This document shows positions 61,990 through 64,000 of a DNA stretch of 64,000 nucleotides, piece after piece. This DNA is from Lethocerus indicus (Eukaryota > Arthropoda > Insecta > Hemiptera > Belostomatidae), in assembly GCA_019843655.1 (NCBI GenBank), contig JACDQD010000103.1, positions 9,424,001 through 9,488,000 of the forward strand, in the 5' to 3' direction. How positions within the stretch are numbered: position 1 is the stretch's first letter; each line of letters opens with the position of its first letter. The notes below the pieces were generated by a model. It searched no databases. It was not told where the DNA came from and was given only the letters and a program-made list of their open reading frames with translations. The position numbers and the translations under genes are program-made.

Positions 61990-64000
61990 ATATACTTGAC
62001 TGCACTGTCGGGAATACATTGAAAATAATTGAAGGACAACCATTATTGGACAGAAACGGCAGAAAGTCCGTGAATGTTTCCAAACGTCGTTTTGACAAAA
62101 GCCACAACAGTCTTATTTATTTGAGAGGACGGGCAAAGAATGGCCGAACGGTAAGAGACTTGTCATACATTTACTGCTGATAGGATCGACGCATTCGCAG
62201 TAATGTCGTCCACCGGTCGTCAACTCCGTCCACGCAGAGCTATGCCGGCGATGCCGCTTGGCCGGCATCTTAATAGTAATTCTCAAAAACAAAATCGCCC
62301 CCCCCCAACCCTCCCCACTTATATTGAGATAAAGCGACATACAGGGATTCGTAGGAAAAATGCCCGGCAGTTTAGATAACGATCGCCGACGAGGGAGAAT
62401 TCCCGAGCCCGGAGAGGTTTACAAATATGCCGAGCCGTTGAATCTGCAGCTCTTCGGGGGCAATAAAAAGATTAATGGCCCCTGTCTACGATTGACGGAT
62501 GTGTTCGGTGCAATTTAAACTGCAGCAATAAATTCCGCCTTTGCCTAGCGCCCGTAAGAGCTCTATTATCGATGTAATATTATTCCGAGTGCGATTTATT
62601 ACAAGAGCGTTATGGTTTTTAAAGACAACTACCTTTGAGCAATTCGGACTGGACAAATTCATTTTCAGCCCATGTTCAGCCGTTGCAGTTGAAGAAATAA
62701 TTAACTGAAATTAAGAATTAATAAATAATAGTAACAACGCTCGATTTTCATTATTGGGAATACTATAATAGTTCTACAACTAATATTTGCACAACAAAAC
62801 CATACTTCCAGTATCAGAGGACGACACTTGTGCGGTTCATAAGGCCTACAGTCTAGGGCGTCCGTCATAATAATAATAACTGCTCAAAAAAAAACTAGTC
62901 AACGTAATACATTTAAATATCTGCTTATGTCATTTATTGTTTTAACTACATTCTATAACGCGTGTGGTGTCCAGTGATAATATAATACAGGGTAATATTG
63001 CCAGTAGTACATCTGCAGTAAGAGTAACGGGTTTAACTAATGTTTAAAGAGGTAAAGCGGGCCCTAAGTGGCCATGATATTAAAATTGGGTTCCCATTGT
63101 GACATTCATATTCAAATTACGACCCCTGTGTAATTCATACTGTACATTTCAACGCATGCCAGGTGAAACTAAGGAAGATTAATTATTCCCTTGGGAAGGG
63201 TTCGGAAGGAACTGACAGGCATAATCCGGACCGGAATAACAAGTTATGACCGAGCGTGTCTCCTGCGGGTTTAAATCGGCTGTGAAGACGCATGAATAAG
63301 TTCAGTTTCAGAACGCCCACCTAAATCCTATGCCACGAACCATCAAACCTGAATGCTCATCAAGCACATCTCAGCCTACATCCAGGATCAAAACCATGCT
63401 TGTGACCAGGCATACTGCAACGTCCGATTGCCTACGGTTGCTACTCAACAACGTTGGGGTTCAGACCTGGATAAGGACGCTGTCAACGTTCTATGTTCCA
63501 GTTCGTGGTTCGTTTTTAATCACTACGAATTCCATTATTCACAGAGAGTTCCGGAGATGTTTAATAGAGAAACTGAGATACAAGTTTTGAAATTACGATC
63601 TGCCATACACTAAAACCTGGTTCTAACAGCAACAACCCAGCAAACAATATTTGTACCTTGTCGGTGAAATTAAGACACAACCCATTCTGCAAATGCTAGG
63701 CTAAGGTACGGCCTAGTTGACTCCACAATTTTAGATAAATGCAGAAGGACGCCTTTAGACATGCTGCCTTCTAAGGCCACCGGTGTGTGGGACATTATGA
63801 GTCTCCTCTATTTTCGTCCACCTGTCAGTCTCACTTTCCGTCTTGTGTTCGTTTAAAGAACCCAGTAGCACACATCGGGTCTATATTGTTATTTGAAACA
63901 ATTGTAACCCTGTGTCTCCATTTTACATACACCCATAAACACAACTATATTTACGTACTGAGCAACAGTAATGGTCTGTTCATATAAATTTGGAAAATGT
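61990..64000. other. Noncoding DNA to the window end
   Basis: A GC-rich patch lies at about 62150-62480, with a C9 run near 62299. Two overlapping 86-codon plus-strand frames lie at 63330-63613, neither recognised. No repeat or RNA gene is supported. Confidence 0.5.

Noticed and set aside
1..64000. CRISPR arrays, rRNA genes, snRNA genes, functional tRNA genes, LTR or LINE coding regions
   Set aside because: No regularly spaced repeats, no recognisable rRNA or snRNA core sequences, no closed cloverleaf, and no reverse transcriptase, integrase or transposase motifs were seen by eye. A profile search would settle this.

Overview
The window looks like intergenic or intronic DNA from an animal, most likely an invertebrate and possibly an arthropod. 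It is AT-rich and has ordinary two-base microsatellites. CpG is not obviously depleted. I recognise no protein family on either strand. There are no bacterial gene arrays, no rRNA genes, no credible tRNA genes and no CRISPR arrays. The longest open frame is 169 codons and lacks an ATG start. The species assignment is inference.

The main structure is a dispersed family of short motifs resembling the small hammerhead ribozymes described in Penelope-like retroelements. Pooling the copies gives this approximate consensus: stem I 5' side GCTA, core CTGANGA, T, stem II GGC-NAGAA-GCC, then GAAACCGGTC, then stem I 3' side TAGC. At least twelve sites match part or most of it, near 8.1, 12.8, 18.3, 23.5, 29.2, 32.2, 40.5, 45.2, 47.1, 55.06, 55.13 and 57.7 kb, on both strands. 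Two copies (29.2 and 32.2 kb) keep an extended complementary stem I although their primary sequence has drifted. Two copies (55.06 and 55.13 kb) form an inverted pair. One copy (23.55 kb) reads as if stem II had been deleted, and it lies between two copies of a roughly 95-bp direct repeat that end in the hammerhead 5' half. No intact catalytic core was found, so these appear to be decayed retroelement remnants. No Penelope reverse transcriptase or GIY-YIG sequence is visible.

Other repeats are three or four minus-strand segments with RNA polymerase III box-like sequences (tRNA-derived SINE heads; best at 42.4 kb), a direct repeat about 1 kb apart at 60.8 and 61.9 kb with a 64-bp internal indel, a diverged repeat carrying TATATATA exactly 900 bp apart at 33.4 and 34.3 kb, (TA)n at 25.5 and 57.6 kb, (GA)n at 8.4 and 22.9 kb, several short tandem duplications and several perfect short hairpins.

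Layout: 0-8 kb, AT-rich with hairpins and old repeats; 8-24 kb, sparse, with hammerhead-like copies and GA tracts; 24-35 kb, hammerhead-like copies, SINE-like heads and the TATA repeat; 35-51 kb, alternating GC-rich patches and AT-rich DNA with the best SINE-like head; 51-64 kb, AT-rich with the inverted hammerhead pair, an AT tract and the 1-kb-spaced repeat. Nothing suggests genes working together here; the content is transposon debris and simple repeats.
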